Counted from the stretch's first letter, positions 40,050 through 54,436 are shown. The stretch: 64,000 nt of DNA from Perognathus longimembris pacificus (GCF_023159225.1 NC_063162.1:103308094-103372093); one strand, 5' to 3'. The notes: generated by a model from the sequence alone, not told the origin. Numbers and translations are program-made.

Positions 40050-41692
40050 ACAGAACTAGGCTAGTTTAAATTGTTTTCACTTATGTTTACACTTGTATCC
40101 TTTAATTCCCTTGGCCTAGAAACAGAAACAGTTTTATATACAACTCAGAAAGTTAAGGTTACATGAATTTCTAGAAGGTGTGAGATTAGCAAATGGTCCC
40201 AAGTCATCTCTTCCTCCCATGTCAGTTGACACAATCACCGTACTTGAACAAGGTTGAAGATGTTGGATTCTTTATAGCTTTTTAACAGAACATACAGACA
40301 GGAGGCAAACATCAGAGAACATGTTTCTGTCTTTCAGTAGAGATTCTGTGGGCTGTCTTCCACCCTGAGCTATGACTCTGAAAACCAAACTCTTGCTTCA
40401 ATTCAAAGAGGGGAACTCCAAGATTGTAAAATGTTTTATGTGGGCAAAGCACATTGCAAACCATCTATAAAACAAGTCTTGTAGATTCAAGATCCAAATA
40501 ATATGGTAGAAAGCTTCAGTGTACTAAGCTGGAGAAGTTGAGAGGAACCATAAAACAAAGAAACATACTACATAAAGAACCAAAATCATAATGCAGATGA
40601 ACAGCTAAGGGGACAGAAGTCTACATACTTTATGAATATTAACTTACCCAGAATGACAGTACAAAAAATAGTGACCCTATTCACAGATTCATATCCCCAT
40701 TTATAGAGGGAAAGCAGAAACATAGGCACATATGATGAGAAGGCCACATGGTTAATAGAAAGCAGAAAGATTTGAATCTACGAGTTTAATTCCTACTTAA
40801 GAATCCCAAATTAGAAGAGTTCTAATTAAAAAAGAAAGAAATTGGGAAATAATTTTCTTTACTGGATTCATGACATTACAATTGGCAAACTTGATAATCT
40901 GCTACATCTAAAAATATTTCAATTATAAAATCTTCCTATATACAAATTTCATAGCAGGGATTTATTCTAGAAATTTATGTACTTTCGTAGAATGACTAAG
41001 AACTGCATTTGTTCCTTCCTTTTAAGGCTCAACTTTGATTGAGATTCCTGTTCTGAAACTCAAAAGCAATGCGAGTCTGCGAGGAGAAAGAGATTCCTTT
41101 CCATTTCTCTCCTACCCTTAGGAAACCTAAGCTCTCCTCACAGAATCCTCAGGAACAGGAGACCTCAAACTGCTCAACCACACATGGAGTGACACTTAGA
41201 TCTCCTTCAAAATCCAGGGGGCCCTAATCAATCAGGAAATTTCTTTCTTAATAAGAAAGAAATTCCTAGGGAGGTCACTGCTGGGCTCCCCCTGGAGCTG
41301 TCCGTGATTCTGATCTCTTTCTGAACTTGATCAATGTCTGTGCTTTCCCTCCTCCCATCTTTCATGGCAGTATTCTTGTTTCCTTCTTGCTGCCTGATGC
41401 CAGTGTAATGCTCTACTGTGGTCTTCATAACCTGTCACTGGTAGGTGGAGTCTTATTAGAAAATAGAGGCAGAGGAGATTAAATAACTTGCCCAAGCATA
41501 CAGATAGGTAAGTAGTGAAGTGGGAACTCAACCCCACATCACTCTGACAAGAGCCAATGGAGTTCAAGGTAGAAGTAAGCAGACCTGAAGAGTTCTAGGA
41601 AAGAAAAGGTAGCTGATAAGCAGAATACATCATGAAAAAAGCAAATGGCTCACTGGCTAAATCACTGATTAAAAAAAGCACTTCTTAGAGGG
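40049..41692. other. Unique DNA
   Basis: No feature recognised. The short antisense frames at 41228-41567 are not convincing genes. Confidence 0.45.
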
Positions 41693-41960
41693 TGTCAGTG
41701 GCTTATGCCATCTCAGGAGGCTGAGATCTGAGGATCATGGTTCGAAACCAGCCTGGGCAGAAAAATCCCCACAAGACTCTTATCTCCAATTAACCACTCA
41801 AAAACAAAAACAACAACAACAACAACCAAAAACCAAGAAGTGGCTTTTGGCTTAAGTGGTAGAGTGCTCGCCTTGAGCACAGAGAGGCTCAGGAACAGTG
41901 CCCAGTCCCTGAATTCAAGACCCACATCTGACCAAAAAATAAATAAATAAATAAATTTCT
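41693..41960 (+). mobile_element. B1-like + Geo dimeric SINE with simple-sequence inserts
   Basis: B1-like arm (ctcaggaggctgagatctga), joint with an (AAC)n run (41806-41826), right arm (gcttaagtggtagagtgctc) and an (AAAT)n tail at 41936-41957. Confidence 0.85.
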
Positions 41961-42254
41961 TCTTAGAAATGTATACCTCAAAGGAATCTGCCCTCCAGTT
42001 TGTCCCTGGGAGAACCACTAGCAATTCTGATTACTAGCAATACTAATTACTGATTTGTAGCAATACAGGTTATTCCATTTCCCTTTATTTTTTGATTTTG
42101 ATAATCAACAGTTTATTTAATTTAAGTAGGACTAGCAAGTGTAGATTAAGCTTTTTTTGAGTGATCCTGCTGCTAGGGCTGGGAAAGCATTCATGGCTTT
42201 TCTCTGTCATCAATACTGAAACTAGTATTACTACTAATACTACAATAAATTATA

Positions 42255-42365
42255 CAGTGGAGTCTATAGAAGTGGAGCTATGGCTCAACTGACAGAGCTC
42301 CAGCCTTGAACAAAAAAGCTATAATGCCCTAGCCCTGAGTTTAGGCCTCAGCACCCAGACAACCT
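42255..42365 (+). mobile_element. Isolated Geo-type SINE arm
   Basis: agaagtggagctatggctca, gagctccagccttgaac and cctgagtttaggcc form a single right-arm monomer without a visible left partner. Confidence 0.6.
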
Positions 42366-43514
42366 GTATTTATCTATCTTCCTATATGTCTGTCTGTCTT
42401 GACAGTGTAACTGAAACTTGCATGAGCAAAATAAACCCACACGACAAGGCACAGCCAAGACAAGGGGAGATATAAGTGAGGGAAGGACTCAGAATCCTAA
42501 GAAGAGCACTACATTCGTGCCCACAAACCAAATCAGACCTAAGATTTCCAGCAATTGGAGACATTCCCACACTATTCATACAGAAAGTTCTTTTTTCCTT
42601 AGAAAGGAAGTAATGCAAATCTATGCATTCCCTGAGCTCAAAGAAATAAAGCCTCTTTAAGACTCATTTTGTTTACAAAATTATCAAAGACTTGCTTTCC
42701 TATGGATGAAATGAAGTATGAATGTGCATGCGCACGTGCGTACGTGGGGGGGGGGCAAGACCAGAGCATTGGAGCCACTAATCTCATTCAAGTCTATTAA
42801 GAAATACTCCGATTAGTGACCTATGTCGTGCAGTCTATTGAAAAGGTCAAGGTTTATAGCTGAGCTAAATATAACTGGGTGAGAGAGACAGCAAGGAGAG
42901 CTCTGGAAATTTTTGAGAGGCTTTCATACAGTTTGGGAGATAAGAACATTTTCTTGAAGAAATTTCGTTCTTAATTTTGTGAAATATGTGATCAACCAAG
43001 GACAACTGTAACTTTTTACACAAATAACTTTAAAGGGAAATCTAGAATATCTCACTGTTTAAAACAGTCGTAAGAATGACGCTGTGTTCCTCTATTCTGT
43101 CTTTTCTCTAAAGAACTTAAGTCATTTTCACAGGCTTTAATAGAGCTGACAATTTTATACCATTTTGTGAAAACAGAGGTCAGGATGACCTTCCTAACAC
43201 TCACAGCTGACCAAGACACTTTGCTACTGAAAACCTCAGTGACTCATTGAGGTCTTTGGGAGAAAGCTCAAAATCCCTTTGCTGGGTAATAAAGGCTCTT
43301 CATTTTGTGTCTGATGATTAGTTCTAGCTCCTCTTGCACTGTTTTCCTCCCATTTACTTTGTAGGACCCTCCAAGTGACCTGTGGTGTAACTTCATTCCA
43401 TTGGACACAGTGTCCTCTCCCAATTTCCTACAGATACCTCCACCTGTGAACTCTCGTCTTTTCTTGCCATACTATCACCAGATAGTCCCGTCCTCTGTCT
43501 AGGACAAAAGTAAT
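42366..43514. other. Unique DNA with alternating purine-pyrimidine/G-run
   Basis: gtgcatgcgcacgtgcgtac followed by a G-run (42724-42756) could adopt unusual structure. Otherwise nothing recognised. Confidence 0.45.
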
Positions 43515-43925
43515 TACTGTAATGCTTAATTTCAGTGTGTCAACTTAGCTGGGCCATGCTGCCCAGATATTTGATCTGATTTTTTTTAACTGATCCTATA
43601 ACTGTGTTTTTTGGATGAGATTTAAATTGGTAGGCTTCAAGCAAAGCTTGTTTCTTTCCATAATGCAGGTGGGCCTCATCCAATCATTTGAAAGCCTGAA
43701 GAGAACAAAGACTGGCATCCTCTGAGCAAGAAAAAATTCTGCCAGCAGGCTGCCTTTGGACTCAGATTACAGTCCCAGCTCTTCCCTGGGGTTCTAGCTG
43801 GCCAGCCCATCCCACAAATTTTGGATTTGCTGGCTTGCATATAACTATGCGAGCCAGTTTCTTGAAATTAATCAATCTCTTTATATACAACATCCAATTG
43901 GTTTTATTTCTCTAGCGAATATTAC
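43515..43925 (+). mobile_element. Ancient mammalian repeat, copy 2
   Basis: cagtgtgtcaacttagctgg, gcaggtgggcctcatccaat, tctgccagcaggctgccttt and the end gttttatttctctagcgaat are recognisable as a repeat shared across placental mammals. I do not assert the family name. Confidence 0.65.
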
Positions 43926-46160
43926 ACAATTTCCCCTTCCCTTTGGCATCTGCTGGCCTTCAATAAGCCCTAGGAGGGGAAAGCTTCTGTCACTAATCAA
44001 TGTATTCCCAGTTCCCACCCAGGACAGAGTCCACCCAACATAAAAATTGAATTATACACAAGTCAGGTTGCCAGGCAGAAAGAGGAACTCACAAGTTAAG
44101 TAAAAGATTCCCTACCTTGTAATAGATATTGCCGGAAGATTACTCAAAGTGGTTATGTATTTTTCTCTCTCCTCTCTTCTTTTCTACTATCTGCCTATTA
44201 CATATTGCAAAGTCTTGATGCACAGAGTCAAGATGGGTTCCCATTGCTCCAACACATATTGGGGAAGGGGAACTATACACAAAATTAAATTGTATCATGC
44301 ACCATACAGGGTGTACCTTGAAAGTAATACTAAGCTAGTGACTACTGTAGTCCTATTCAATCAAATATGATTATTTGTGTTAAAGAATGATATTTACCAC
44401 GTGCCTAGCACTGAAGAATACTAAAGAGTATTCCCTGCTACATTTTGTAGGAGACTCACTTGTGCAAGATCCCCATTATCAAGAAGACTCCTCAGCTGTC
44501 CCAGACTAATTTTCTCCTCACCTCTTTACACTAAGCTGAACTCAATGACACAAAAGCACATTTAATGTTCCTTCCAGCACTTCCTTTCAAGAGCTCTATT
44601 TTCTAGTGGTTGATAGTAGTCTCTAGAGTTGAAATGCCTCGGTTTAAATCTTTACTCAATCATGCATTAGCTCTGGGAATTTTACCTAACTTCTTTATGC
44701 TTGAATATCTTCTGTGAAATAGGAAACACCTCATACCCTCTTCTGAGAATTGTAGTAAAGACAGAGTGAGCTATGTCTCTGTCTGTTTGTCTATCATCTC
44801 TATTATCTACCATCTGTCTTCCTGTTATCTGTCTAATCTATCTACTGAACTCTCTTTTTTTATCTCTCTAGTAGAAGGATAAAGATTAGAAAGTCTGTGC
44901 TATTCCTTTCTTTCTTGCTTAGGACCTTCAGCAGTCCACTTGGATTCTGGAACCAAGTATGGACTTTCACATTACTTTATGTCTTATTTGTTAGGTATTC
45001 TTCTCTCCATCAATGTACCAGGTTCTCTCACTTCATTTATGGAGCTTTCTTAATTCTCATCTCAACCTATATTAGCTCTTTTTCTTCACAAGTCCAAATA
45101 CTGAGCTTTTCAGAGTTGTAATTTCATCCCCCCCCAATATTTCTTTATGCTAAACTTCTGCTTTAAGAATCCCATTCTATTAAACATATAAAATAAATGT
45201 ACTGAGCTGTGGTCATAATTGTGCATGCAGCTGGATTAGGAGTTCATTAAGGCAGGGGCTGCTGAAAAGAGACATGGTTATATCATTTCTCTTGCTTCTC
45301 ATCTTGCCCAGCTCTATCTTGCCTGTGCAGGAATTCTTATTGGAGTGCTTAGAGAAGATGTTTTTCTTTAGCATCTTGTTACAGATGGAATACTACAACA
45401 CCATTCCATTTAATTTACAACATAATACCAATTTTGTCTTTTAACAAGACAATTTGTGGTATATGCAGATTAACATCAATTTTTATTTGCACTCTTCATG
45501 AGCTGCTTTACCTATCATTTTATTTAACATAGAACTATTTATGTGCTACATACAAGAGTATAAGTGTTTGAAATGAAACAAGAAGTAAAGACTGAAAGGA
45601 ATACTTCTTTAATCATCTGAAAAAAAGTAGTATCTTAGTTTCAGACATTTTGCTCCATATTTATTGTAAAGTGCAATAAAAAGCAATGATTGAGATAAAA
45701 TAACACTTTAAAATGAGTTGCTCTCTTAATCTTGAAACATCAGTTAATTGTGTATGTTGTTATATTTGCCCAGATTATATGTATGTATGTATGCATATGT
45801 ATGAAAATCTTTTTACATCACTTCTCCCAGACTTAACTGGGATTTAACTTATACTTGTTGGTATACTATGACAGTGAAGGAAAATTTCTAAAATTTGAAA
45901 CTGTAGCTGACTGTTACTTTTCACTTGATACTTTTAACACACATAGAGGCTGAAAGGGACTTGCCCAAGTATTCCTTCTAAGAGCTTCTATGGCCCTTGG
46001 ACCTTGGAAGGGTAGAAATCTCTACTTTATTTTTTCACTTTCCTACACATTCTCCATTGTGAGAAAGGACCACTGGTGGGCAAGATGAGATGTTTGCTGT
46101 CTACATTTGGACACCTGGAAACCCCTCACAGCTGTTACCATGGTCCAGATAATTCCTTTT
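43926..46160. other. Unique DNA
   Basis: A pyrimidine-rich tetranucleotide-like stretch lies at 44775-44850. No gene recognised. Confidence 0.45.
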
Positions 46161-46164
46161 AAAA

Positions 46165-46310
46165 ATTAATTTTATTGTCCAGGTGATGTACAGATGGGTT
46201 ACAGTTACATACATAAGGTAGTGAGTACATGTCTTGTCAAACTTGTTACCTTCTCCCTCATTTTTCTCTCACCTTCCCTCCTCCCCCTCCTCCCCGAGTT
46301 GTACAGATAA
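46165..46310 (-). mobile_element. Antisense LINE-1 3' tail
   Basis: ttattgtccaggtgatgtac, agatgggttacagttacata and the pyrimidine block at 46245-46290 are the reversed L1 3' UTR. Confidence 0.7.
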
Positions 46311-49300
46311 TTCTTAATTCTGCAGGATTCACATGTCAAAGCTGCTTTTGGATTCAAGGACAACCTTGAAGGTTCACCCCAGAACCACTACACTACTGAT
46401 TATTTCTACTTTTTATAATTGACTATTATGTTTCCCAAGCCTGCAATCTGCCTGAGTGCAGACACGTATCTGTGTCTGGAACTGCATTACATCCCTCAAG
46501 TATTTTGAAGTAACCAATGCAAACATATGCTGATAGGCAAGCACATTCATTCTACCTGGAAGCAAGGAGATTAACGTGGATTACAAATATTTAAAGCCAT
46601 CATTTGTTGAGCTTTTGTTAATGTATGTGGCATAAACCTTAAAATTTTCTCACTAAACCCCATCAACTACTGTTGAGTGACAGATACCAATGATCACTGT
46701 AATTCTAGAAAAGAAACAACTGAAGCTCAGAGCAATGAAGAAGGCCGCACAGCTATCTGAGAAGAGGCCACAATGTAAGCCTCTGAACCCAGGTCTCTAA
46801 TCCAAAACAAGAACTACTAAAACTCAGTTATGCAACCATTGGAGGACCTCCAAATATTGTAGGCGATGAGAGCTCGCCTTATGATTTTTCTGCAGTTACT
46901 GTGAGCCTTTGATTCATCATGTCACTTAGAATATTAGCATAGTCACTGTACAATAAAAGAAATCTACATAGTCACTTTACATTAAGGGGCCCATTTGTTA
47001 AGAGAGCAATCCTCACACCAATGATTAGTTTTATTATTTTTCTTTGAGTGTCTGTTCTCTCCTTGCTGCACCACCACCCCGGCCCCGACCAAGTTAGGTT
47101 TGTTAATTACTGCTTTCTGGACTTTTCACTACAGAATATGTGTTTAATAAGTATCTAGCAATCTGTCTTGGTTACATATCAAGGGAATTTCAAGGATAAA
47201 TTAGCTTATTGATTCAAAGGTGCTAGATTAAATATTTTGTTATAGATTCATGTCTTTCCACTAGAATATACAATTAAACACAAACTACAAATGAGGTGCT
47301 AAATCAAATTCTATGGTTGCTGCCCTTTGAGATTTCTTTCAAAGTCAGGCTGCAAACCATGTGTACCCACCCAATCAAATACATCTTGTCAGAAAGATAG
47401 CTGAAAGATTGCTGTCATTTCATCACAGGGATCAAGAACTCAGAACTAGTTTCTGAAACAAAAACAGAGTTTGCTAACATCAGACCAAATTTTGTCTATT
47501 TTTTAACTCTCCTGAGGATTTTAGCTCACTGTGGGCTCAGAGGCAGCCCACAGTCCTTTAAAATCATGTGATTTAGTATCTGAAGATTTTCACATGGGCT
47601 GAGAAAGAAAGGAAAGATGCCTCTCTGTCCTAACTGAAGAGAGGTGCCTGGCTGTTGTGTGCTCAGCTGCCAGGCCCTAACTTGAAGGAAGACTGGTGGA
47701 GGCAAGAAGCTGATCCCTGAAGGCTGATGGAAACTTCTTGCTTTTCTACTTTCCAAATAGGTTTGATGAAGCAGCAAGCTCCAATTTCAGGAGCCTCTGA
47801 AGGGTGATGAGGAGGAGCTACTGGTAGAAAAGACTCAAAGGGCAAAATTAAGTCTTTGTCTTCAACAAGGAACGTCACCAGGAGATGCCTATAGTAACTG
47901 GTAGGGAGGTAGTGGGCCATACAGTATTCTACTGGAGACAGAATGAGCTCTCTTTGAGGAGTGCCCTAGGTGTCTTAGTACATTCCTTCATGTTTTATTA
48001 GGAGTTGGTAGGTAAATATGCAGACAAGCTGACTGTGACTAAGATTTGGATAATCCCTGGAGGCCAGCAGACACGTGCAAGAATCTGGGGTGGTTTGTGA
48101 GATGAGTTTGGCAGGATGAATGCTTGTGTGTAGGTCTGGATGGGGCACACAAAGGCAAATAGCAAGAAGCTGCACTGAGCTGATGCCATTTGGAGAGCCT
48201 CATTTGGTGTTCAGTCTTCTCTTCTATGGCAAATAAAACCAGCAAAAGATGAGGACAAAAAGGTGGTGATTATGGATAAGGTTGTATTTTACAAGAATGA
48301 AAGAAGTGCAAATGATTTTAATATGATTTGGCTGGCTCTAATCAAACTAAACAAAGAATTGGACAACCTTCAAAGGTAAAAATGATTTGAGAACCTATTA
48401 AGGAAGGAAGAAAAGGACACAAAGGCTTGGATTCAGGATGAGACAAGGCAGAATTCATTTTTTTTTTTGGTCTAACTCCCAATGGACACAATGTCAGGTT
48501 TTATCTACTATACCTAATTCATAAATCTTAAATTTGAGACTTAAATGATGCTGTCTTTCTAAAAGGCAGAAGCTATTTCTCTGTCTGTAGAATCTGCTTT
48601 TTAACAGCTGTGTGGCTGCTGAGAGACAAGAAGAGAACTTCTCAGTTTAAGGAGTTCCACAAATTTATATTCTTCTTTCCCCTACATAATTTCCCACTTT
48701 CAATGTAAATATACCACTTTCCTTCCAAAATCATCTTTGTAGACACACATAGATGCAGTGTGAAGGACTGGAGTGCAAAGAAGCCAACCTATGACAGACT
48801 ATTTCTGTCTTGGTCAAGAGACTTCATCACAGATGTTGATTGGTTTTTATTAATTATTTCTCATCTAAAAGTCCTGGTTGTCCTAGAAGGAACCAAGAGA
48901 AATGACTTCAGGGCTTGGGGTTAATGGGAAAAGAAAATGCTACATTTCTAAGGGAGAAGACAACAGATGCCCCATCAAAATGCATCTGACCCTATAATAC
49001 TCTGGTTTTCTGGTTTTGTGAATGCATATGATCACTTGTTCTTGTTTGCCTAATTGCCATGGTTCTTGGACACAGTTCACTTACATCCTAAGAAGGTCCT
49101 AGAACCATACACATTTCCCCCTAAGTGAATTTACCATTTGAGTCACATTCACTCATTAAAAATAAAAAAATTAAATTTATTGGTAATTCCTGGAGTGACC
49201 TGGCATTCTAGTGATTAGTAACATTGTATGACCATAAACATTTGAGTCATAGATATTGATTTCCATTTGATGTGAATGATACCTCGCTTATCTAAAAGAG

Positions 49301-49497
49301 TTAAAAGTAGGCATCTATTTTTGTGGGCTAAATTTCCCTAAATGCCCCTGATACTATATAATTGTAAAGGGTCCTTACACTGAGAAAAGTAAATGAAAGA
49401 AAAGTTAACAACCATTTTATTTTTTTCACCCTACTTCTCACTGTGGACTCAGATTAGTCTCATTCTCTTTCTAAATCACCTAACTTTCCTATGTCTT
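46311..49497. other. Unique DNA, 3.2 kb
   Basis: Open frames on the minus strand around 47526-47920 and 47975-48245 overlap in different frames and have no recognisable domains. No gene is called. Confidence 0.45.
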
Positions 49498-49501
49498 ATA
49501 T

Positions 49502-49837
49502 TGTTGTGCCAAGTCTCAAGACCACCACCAAGAAAGCCACCGAGACTCAGACGTTCCGAAATGCAAAAGCAAGGCAAGGCTTTATTTAAGCGAGCTGCAA
49601 CTCGGGCCTCGTCCTACCCACCGACACAGCGGAGGTTAGGAGGGAGCCTCGAGCTGTGATTACACAGGGCTTATAAAGGCAAAGAACAAGGTTACAACAA
49701 TCAGGTGTTCAAGCAAGCAAGATTAGGACACAGGTACAAATCTGATTGGCTCAGGGTTCGATTCTAAAATGGGGTTCACGTGGTAAAATGGGGTTCACAT
49801 GGTAAAATGGGGCCTGATGTCAAAGTCTGGCACTTCA
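49502..49837 (-). mobile_element. Solo LTR (antisense), 336 bp
   Basis: Ends are inverted: TGTTGTGCC on the left and GGCACTTCA on the right, that is TG...CA on the minus strand (TGAAGTGCC ... GGCACAACA). The 4-bp duplication atat is at 49498-49501 and 49838-49841, typical of class I ERVs. On the minus strand a TATA-like tttataa (near 49670) and an AATAAA (near 49585) are in the right order. No internal sequence. Confidence 0.85.
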
Positions 49838-49841
49838 ATAT

Positions 49842-50094
49842 AATACCTAGGACCTTATGTGCCATTATGTGACATATGGTAATATATGTTCTATATTCAT
49901 AGAAAATGTTCTGTACTCATAGCACTGAAAATCACTGAGTGAATTTTCTAAAACATGCTCTGACACTCAAGAGCTTAAACTTGAACTTCTAGTATGGTGG
50001 TCAGCGTTGACTAAAGTCACTTCCCCTAGTGGCCCAGATGGTTGGATTTCATTATCTCATATTATGCCCCTTATCTCATCCTTCGCTATACATT
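49842..50094. other. Unique DNA
   Basis: No feature recognised. Confidence 0.4.
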
Positions 50095-50285
50095 TAAAAA
50101 TATTTATTTATTGTCAAAGTAATATACAGAGAGGTTACAGTTTCATATGTAAGGCAGTGAGTACATTTCTTATCAAACTCGTTACCTCCCCTTTGGTTTT
50201 TCCGGCACCTTCCCCCATCCACCGTTCCCTCCTCACCCTCCCCAAGCTGTACATTTGGTTTACAGCCTACTGTCTTGTAAGTATT
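50095..50285 (-). mobile_element. Antisense LINE-1 3' tail
   Basis: tttattgtcaaagtaatata, gaggttacagtttcatatgt and the pyrimidine block at about 50188-50245 are the reversed L1 3' UTR. Confidence 0.7.
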
Positions 50286-50939
50286 ACTGTTGCATTGGTT
50301 TTGCTATACATTTTGTGAATCAAGAATCCCTTAACCCTGTTTCTCCACAACCATGGAAAGCCATCCAACATGGGTTTGACAATTTTTTATTTTTCCAGGT
50401 CAGAACATTTCAACAATAGCAACTAACAAATCATAATTTTGTTAATGAAAGGGAATCTTAATACTGAAATGGAGAACATAACCTTGGCATAAAGGAAAGA
50501 AATTTAAATGGAAGGAGTTAGCTTTTATTAAAAGACTCCTTATCCTTATTTTATTTGTTTCTGTAAAAGCACTGTGAAGAAATTCTAAAAAGGTTATTTT
50601 CTTATTTGACCTGAAGAACCACTTGGCCCAGAATCTTCTGTATGTCTCCACCCTAAATACTCTTCCCACCCACTTCTGCCTAAAAACCTATCTCAAAATC
50701 AACATTTAAAAATTTAAGTTCAGTGCTCCAAACCAGAGGCAATCCTTCCTCTCACTAAGCCTATTTCCTAGTCTATCTAATAACAGAGTTTCTTTCAGAA
50801 GAGACCAAAACCAACACTATCTTCTCACCTTTGTGGAAAAGAGCATTTAAGTAAATAGTTGGCATCAAATAAATGTTTTCTAAGTGGCTGAATTGACTCT
50901 GATTTCTGTTTTTGTACTTCCTCCACCTGGAATATTTAC

Positions 50940-51235
50940 TATGTTAGTTTTCTAATGCTTTCATACTGAATTATCACAAACTTAGGACTTGTTACCTTAC
51001 AGTTCTCTAACTCAAATGTGTAACACAGGCCTCACGAAGCTAAAAATCAAAGTGTTGGCAAGAATGTATTGCTTTTCAGATGTTCTAGGGGAAAAGTTGT
51101 TTCTTTGCTTTTCCAACTGAATTCCTTGGCTTGTGGCCCATTCCCTTCACCTTAAAAGCCAGTGATGTTGGAATTCTTTAACCATTTTTTAGTAGTCATG
51201 TTTCTCTCTCTGGATGTGAATTCAGGAAGTAAAAG
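50940..51235 (+). mobile_element. Ancient mammalian repeat fragment
   Basis: gttagttttctaatgctttc and the cttacagttctctaactcaa block resemble the old family fragment at 37.9 kb. The sequence is strongly diverged. Confidence 0.4.
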
Positions 51236-53875
51236 TTCTCTGACTTGAAGGACCCACATAAATAGATTGACTTTGCTAAAAACCTAGGATAATTATCTTA
51301 CTCTCTCAAGGTCCTTGATTTAATCATGACTACAAAGTTACTTTGGCTATGGAAGGAGTCATGTACAGAATTCTGAGGATTAGGCTGTGGATATCTTTAT
51401 GAACCATTATTCTTCTAGCATACTCATTTCATTCTCACCATTCTTACCAATATGTAATTTTCACCACCAATATCATCTCTATTTATCATCTGATGGTCAC
51501 AATACATAAAATTTATAAACTATTAGTATTTATTAGTATTTATAAACTATTAGTTTTTTTGCAAGTACAAAGCTACTCCCAACACCTGTATGCTAAAGGA
51601 AACCATGGCAAAATATCTGTCCTATGCATTGGACTGGATAATGCTGATGTGAAAACATTTTACTCTGAGATGCTTTCTTGATGGTATTTGAAGGTGCACT
51701 GATGCTGTTCCCAATACACAATCTATGTATGGTCATGTGTTCAAGGACAAACATCTCACCTAAAACATCTGAAAAACAGGATGTTCTAAACTTGGTTCTG
51801 TCTTTTATAAGTCAGCTTTGCAAATTTAACACTTATCCCTAAGTGTCAATGTATTTTTAGCACCTTGGGACCATCACAGTCAGCTTCCTGTGCTATGATC
51901 TAAGTACACGTCTCTTTGAAGTTCCCATTTGATTGTCACACTGTTCAGAGCTGCAATGTGGAGTAGAAAGGGCTATCTTTGTTAAAGTTTTAGAATTCAT
52001 TATATTGTGGTGACTCATGTTTCGGGCAACTTCAAGACCTAATTAATACCATCCTGTGGTAAGTAAGGTCTTTGTGGCAAAATTCATCACTAATTACCAC
52101 TGAACTGAAACTTGACATGTAGTTTGTTGAGGTGGTAAGACAATGCCTAAAACTACCCTAGGCTCCAGAAAGCCAAGGAGGAAAGAAATCTAAAGGAAAT
52201 CCAAAGAAATGTAAAAGACTCATCTGGTCAGAGGCAAGAGTATTGTAAGCTATGCAGATGAGTCTCTTAAATCTCTCTCATCCATTTGCATAGGAGACAG
52301 CTAGGAAAGTGTGCTCTCTGATTTAGGTTAGTCAATCTGTGGCACTGATAAAAATCCACACATGACCATCTAAGATACAGAGTTCACAGCCACAAAGCAG
52401 GGAGTCCAACAGTTTTAGCCCCATGGGGCAAAGCTGACAGGTGCATTGTGGATCTTATGAAGTATTTTTTTTTTTAATCAATTATCAGGGTAGATGAAAC
52501 AGTGAGGAACTGGGTGATGATGTGTCTGACTCCAGCTTAGGGAAGTCATGTATGTTTCAGATACAGGCAATGTATGTACGAATCCAACTAAGAAGGATAA
52601 AACAAACCAATAAGCAGACAGGTCAAAACCAAGCTTGTCTAGATGGAAGAAGTTTTGTAGAAAGAAAAGCTCTTATTTATAAATAGTTTAAAGATTCTAC
52701 AGATAACCTCATTTTTTAAAAGTCCTCTGTGGAAAATGGAAGTGCCAGAAGGAGGAGGAAATGTGAAGCGAAGCTGAGAGCTTTTAGAAATAATTACTGT
52801 TAACTGGAAATGTCACTCTCCCCCACATTCCCAAGTCTCTTTTTAGATTAGCGAGCAGCAGTGACCAGATGGAGGCTGTGTGTTGAAATGTCTTCGATGA
52901 CGAGAGCCAGCCATTTGTAGAAGTCAAGCTCCTCTCCAGCAGATGGACTGCCAATTTCTTGGGTTAAAGATCAGCCAGGCTTATTAAAGAAGCTGCAAAG
53001 GTTCAACAGTTAAATTTCCTTTTTATTTTTACATCCTAAGTGACAGAAGCATTTTCTGCTACTTGGGAAAAGGTGAACATGAAGTAGGGAAACTAAATAG
53101 CCCCAGATACTGATACACAGGGACTGAAGGAAAGAAAACAGAAGGAGGATGCAATCAGTGATCATTTAAGCCTAGAGCTATTGCCTATTATCAACATGAT
53201 TTGACATGTTTTTGCATTTTTGTATTAGCATACATTAATAGTACATGGTCTTTCACACTTACAAATATATGGGCTTGGAAAGAATTAGTACAGAAGTTTT
53301 TGTAAACATAGAATATGCAAGCTTTATTTGTTAGCATTCTGAAATAAGCAGAGTAGGCTGAAGAAGGGATGGAAATGACAAGTGTTAAGGATTAAATTAA
53401 AATAGAAAAGCTGAAGCTGGTGTGCGATTGAAAATGTGAAGAGCCAGAGCACAAAGGTACAATTCTTCTTGCTTGTTCAGCTTCAAGTCACAAAAGATTG
53501 GACAGCGTTACAGCTTCCACTGAAATAGAGAAAATGATTTATTCTCATTTTAGGGGAAGACTTGATGTAATTGTTCAGGAAAAGTACTTAGAAAGATTCT
53601 TTTGTCTTCTACAATTGGCCTGGAGGTGAGATGATAGTTGTTGAAGTAGAGGTAAAATATTCGAGGCATGTGGTCTAGGTTAGGCGTTAAAATATAGAGT
53701 CATTAAAGTATATAATTACTGTCTTTTCACATTTTTGTCTTCCCACTATGTCAAAAGCTTGGTGTATTTCTATTTTGTTTCTTTGTTGTTGCTGTTGAAG
53801 GTCTGTAGTCTATGTTTCTAAAACTACAAATCTTCAAAGTATACTATATTCCATGCCTTCTTTGGCAGAGGAACT
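51236..53875. other. Unique DNA, 2.6 kb
   Basis: No repeat recognised. 52840-52990 is less AT-rich than its surroundings, but I see no open frame or motif there. Confidence 0.4.
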
Positions 53876-53879
53876 ACAT

Positions 53880-54436
53880 TGAAAGGGTCGAGAAGCGCAT
53901 CCACGGAATGGAGGACACCAAGAGACGTTCTCATGCAAAAGCAAAGGGTTTATTCGAGCAAGCTCGGGCTCACAGCATGACCGTAAACCAGTCAACAACT
54001 GAGAGCCCCGAGCTTTTCTGAGGGTGACCTTATATAGGACTCTACTATCCGTTAGGGGAAAGCCCGCGCATTTGTAACCAATAGATTTAAAGTAACACAT
54101 CGTGGTCTGCACGCAGGCAGCCAATCATTTTACACTGAGTCACATACATTTACCAATCATTTTAAGGAATCCTAATTTGGGCTGGCAAGGGATACGTGGC
54201 CAAGTTGTATGTGTGCGAGGATTCTTGGAATGTGCAAGTGACCTTTTGGACGGGCTGGCGCCTTTTGTTTGTTCCCCTCAAGGTGGGGTTGGGTGACTGC
54301 TTGCAGGCTGCATAGTTCAGATAACTACAAAGTCCAGATGACAATGGATGACAGGATGGGGGGTTTGTCCTCGTGTCCCGGAGGGAGAGGGGTTTGGGTA
54401 ACTTCCTACTCAAGGGGGCTCGTTTAGCCTCTTTCA
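53880..54436 (-). mobile_element. Solo LTR (antisense), 557 bp
   Basis: Inverted ends TGAAAGGG (left) and CTCTTTCA (right). The 4-bp target duplication acat lies at 53876-53879 and 54437-54440. On the minus strand tatataag (near 54030) precedes an AATAAA (near 53953), giving U3 at the right and R-U5 at the left. Class I ERV size and duplication length. It has a different sequence from the LTRs at 24.6, 32.1 and 49.5 kb. Confidence 0.9.

Noticed and set aside
47526..48245. Cluster of minus-strand open frames as a possible gene
   Set aside because: Frames overlap, are 60-90 codons, have no recognisable domains, and no splice or promoter signals are evident.
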